A stretch of DNA of 5,512 bases from Deltaproteobacteria bacterium (lineage in GTDB: Bacteria; Desulfobacterota; Desulfobacteria; Desulfobacterales; JAFDCJ01). Below the pieces are notes generated by a model, which worked only from the letters and a program-made list of their open reading frames with translations, did no database searches and had not been told where the DNA came from. Location: positions 1 to 5,512 of the forward strand of contig JAFDDW010000302.1 of the NCBI GenBank assembly GCA_019310665.1. Reading direction: 5' to 3'. A program made the position numbers and the translations under genes. Shown here in pieces: positions 4,904 through 5,512 of this stretch; within the stretch, counting starts at the first letter, position 1; the number at the start of each line of letters is the position of its first letter.

Positions 4904-5512
4904 TTAAAATTCTTTTCCCTTTCCCTTCTTCATTTTGATCTTCAGTTTGCCGGCGCCTGAAAATTCTATCTCCCCGCCGTTATGGGACATATAACCCTGA
5001 ACATTCATTATCATTTTCTTTGATGGATTTTTAATTAAACCCATAACTTTCTGACGGTCAAATTTTACGGTCAGCTCTTTTTTGCTTTTATAATTTTTCT
5101 TCGATTTTTTGGCCTTCAAACCATGTTTGGGATCCATGTTAGCAAATTCCACCACGGCGTCCTTCTCCCCGGCCGGGAAAATACATACGCTGGACAGATC
5201 GATATTTCCGGCATCATAACCCTTGGGCAGCTTGATTTTGGCCTCTATCCACTTATTCTTCTTGCCTTTTCCTTTTAAATCAAGTTGGCCGGGGCTAAAC
5301 TTGATTTTGACATGGACGGGCGGCATTTCAACCGCTGCCAGTGATAGTTGCGCCGCTACTACTGTAACCTCTGTGGTGGCACTGGCGGTGGCCCCTTGGT
5401 CATCCGTAACCGTCAGGCTAACCGTAAAGACATCGGCATCATAATAGGTATGCCAGGCCTTTTCACCCTCGGCGGTATTTCCATCCCCAAATTCCCACGC
5501 ATAGCTGGCGAT
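4904..5512 (-). CDS. C-terminal part of a PKD-domain protein (5' end outside the window)
   Basis: The frame is open from the right edge to the stop at 4904, and 202 residues are visible. Residues 1-51 are the end of a PKD domain, the Ig-like fold found in surface and secreted proteins: YAWEFGDGNTAEG holds the FGDG signature, followed by HTYYDADVFTVSLTVTDDQG and ATASATTEVTV. Residues 52-62 are a short linker. Residues 68-202 are a separate domain: FSPGQLDLKGKGKKNKWIEA, a KLPKGYDAGNIDLSSV strand pair, ELTVKFDRQKVMGLI, and a final GGEIEFSGAGKLKIKMKKGK. The pattern 'SPxxL-x-L-KGKG...IDLSSV...VKFDR' recalls a C-terminal module seen in many deltaproteobacterial and archaeal extracellular proteins. 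Here it is unusually lysine-rich. The ATG at 5326 is internal: the PKD sequence continues in frame beyond it and no ribosome site precedes it. The protein is probably exported, but its N-terminus is not visible. Confidence 0.85.
   Translation of the reverse strand: MASYAWEFGDGNTAEGEKAWHTYYDADVFTVSLTVTDDQGATASATTEVTVVAAQLSLAAVEMPPVHVKIKFSPGQLDLKGKGKKNKWIEAKIKLPKGYDAGNIDLSSVCIFPAGEKDAVVEFANMDPKHGLKAKKSKKNYKSKKELTVKFDRQKVMGLIKNPSKKMIMNVQGYMSHNGGEIEFSGAGKLKIKMKKGKGKEF

Noticed and set aside
5324..5326. ATG at 5326 (minus strand) as the start of a 140-residue protein
   Set aside because: The frame stays open to the window edge and encodes a clear PKD domain upstream of this codon.

Overview
The window reads as chromosomal DNA of moderate GC from a Gram-negative bacterium. 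A deltaproteobacterial lineage (Desulfobacterota) is my best guess. The grounds are an MGMT/Ogt repair protein, a lipobox lipoprotein, a REC-AlbA_2 regulator, a J-domain/DUF1232 protein and a PKD-domain protein in one neighbourhood. This is an inference from gene content and style, and no single marker proves it. I see no rRNA, tRNA, CRISPR array, insertion sequence or phage gene.

Layout. (1) 1-403: the 3' end of era (KH domain) closed by a clear intrinsic terminator. (2) 440-928, minus strand: an intact O6-methylguanine-DNA methyltransferase, convergent with era. (3) 929-1249: a divergent intergenic region holding a good sigma70-type promoter for the rightward genes. (4) 1250-2109: a membrane-anchored YbjQ/DUF74 protein with a perfect 33-bp tandem duplication in its second membrane segment. 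It is tightly coupled to a small zinc-ribbon-like protein that appears to have lost its second Cys pair. (5) 2161-3736: a probable two-gene operon, made of a response-regulator receiver domain fused to an AlbA_2 (Schlafen-type) domain and a J-domain fused to a DUF1232 membrane segment. (6) 3804-4248: a promoter, an imperfect leader hairpin and a small predicted lipoprotein. (7) 4249-4569: a minus-strand coding-like stretch without a credible start, beginning at a bidirectional terminator. (8) 4570-4848: a small unrecognised protein, followed by a strong hairpin shared with (9) 4904-5512, minus strand, the C-terminal part of a PKD-domain protein that runs off the right edge.

Functional reading. 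Region 5 looks like a signalling and protein-quality-control pair, but no partner histidine kinase is in view, so its signal is unknown. The other genes appear to be separate transcription units. The points most worth a second look are the in-frame 33-bp duplication, the abrupt AT-rich end of the zinc-ribbon gene, the REC-AlbA_2 and J-DUF1232 pairing, the lipoprotein leader structure and the minus-strand remnant. I found no convincing new multi-gene system.
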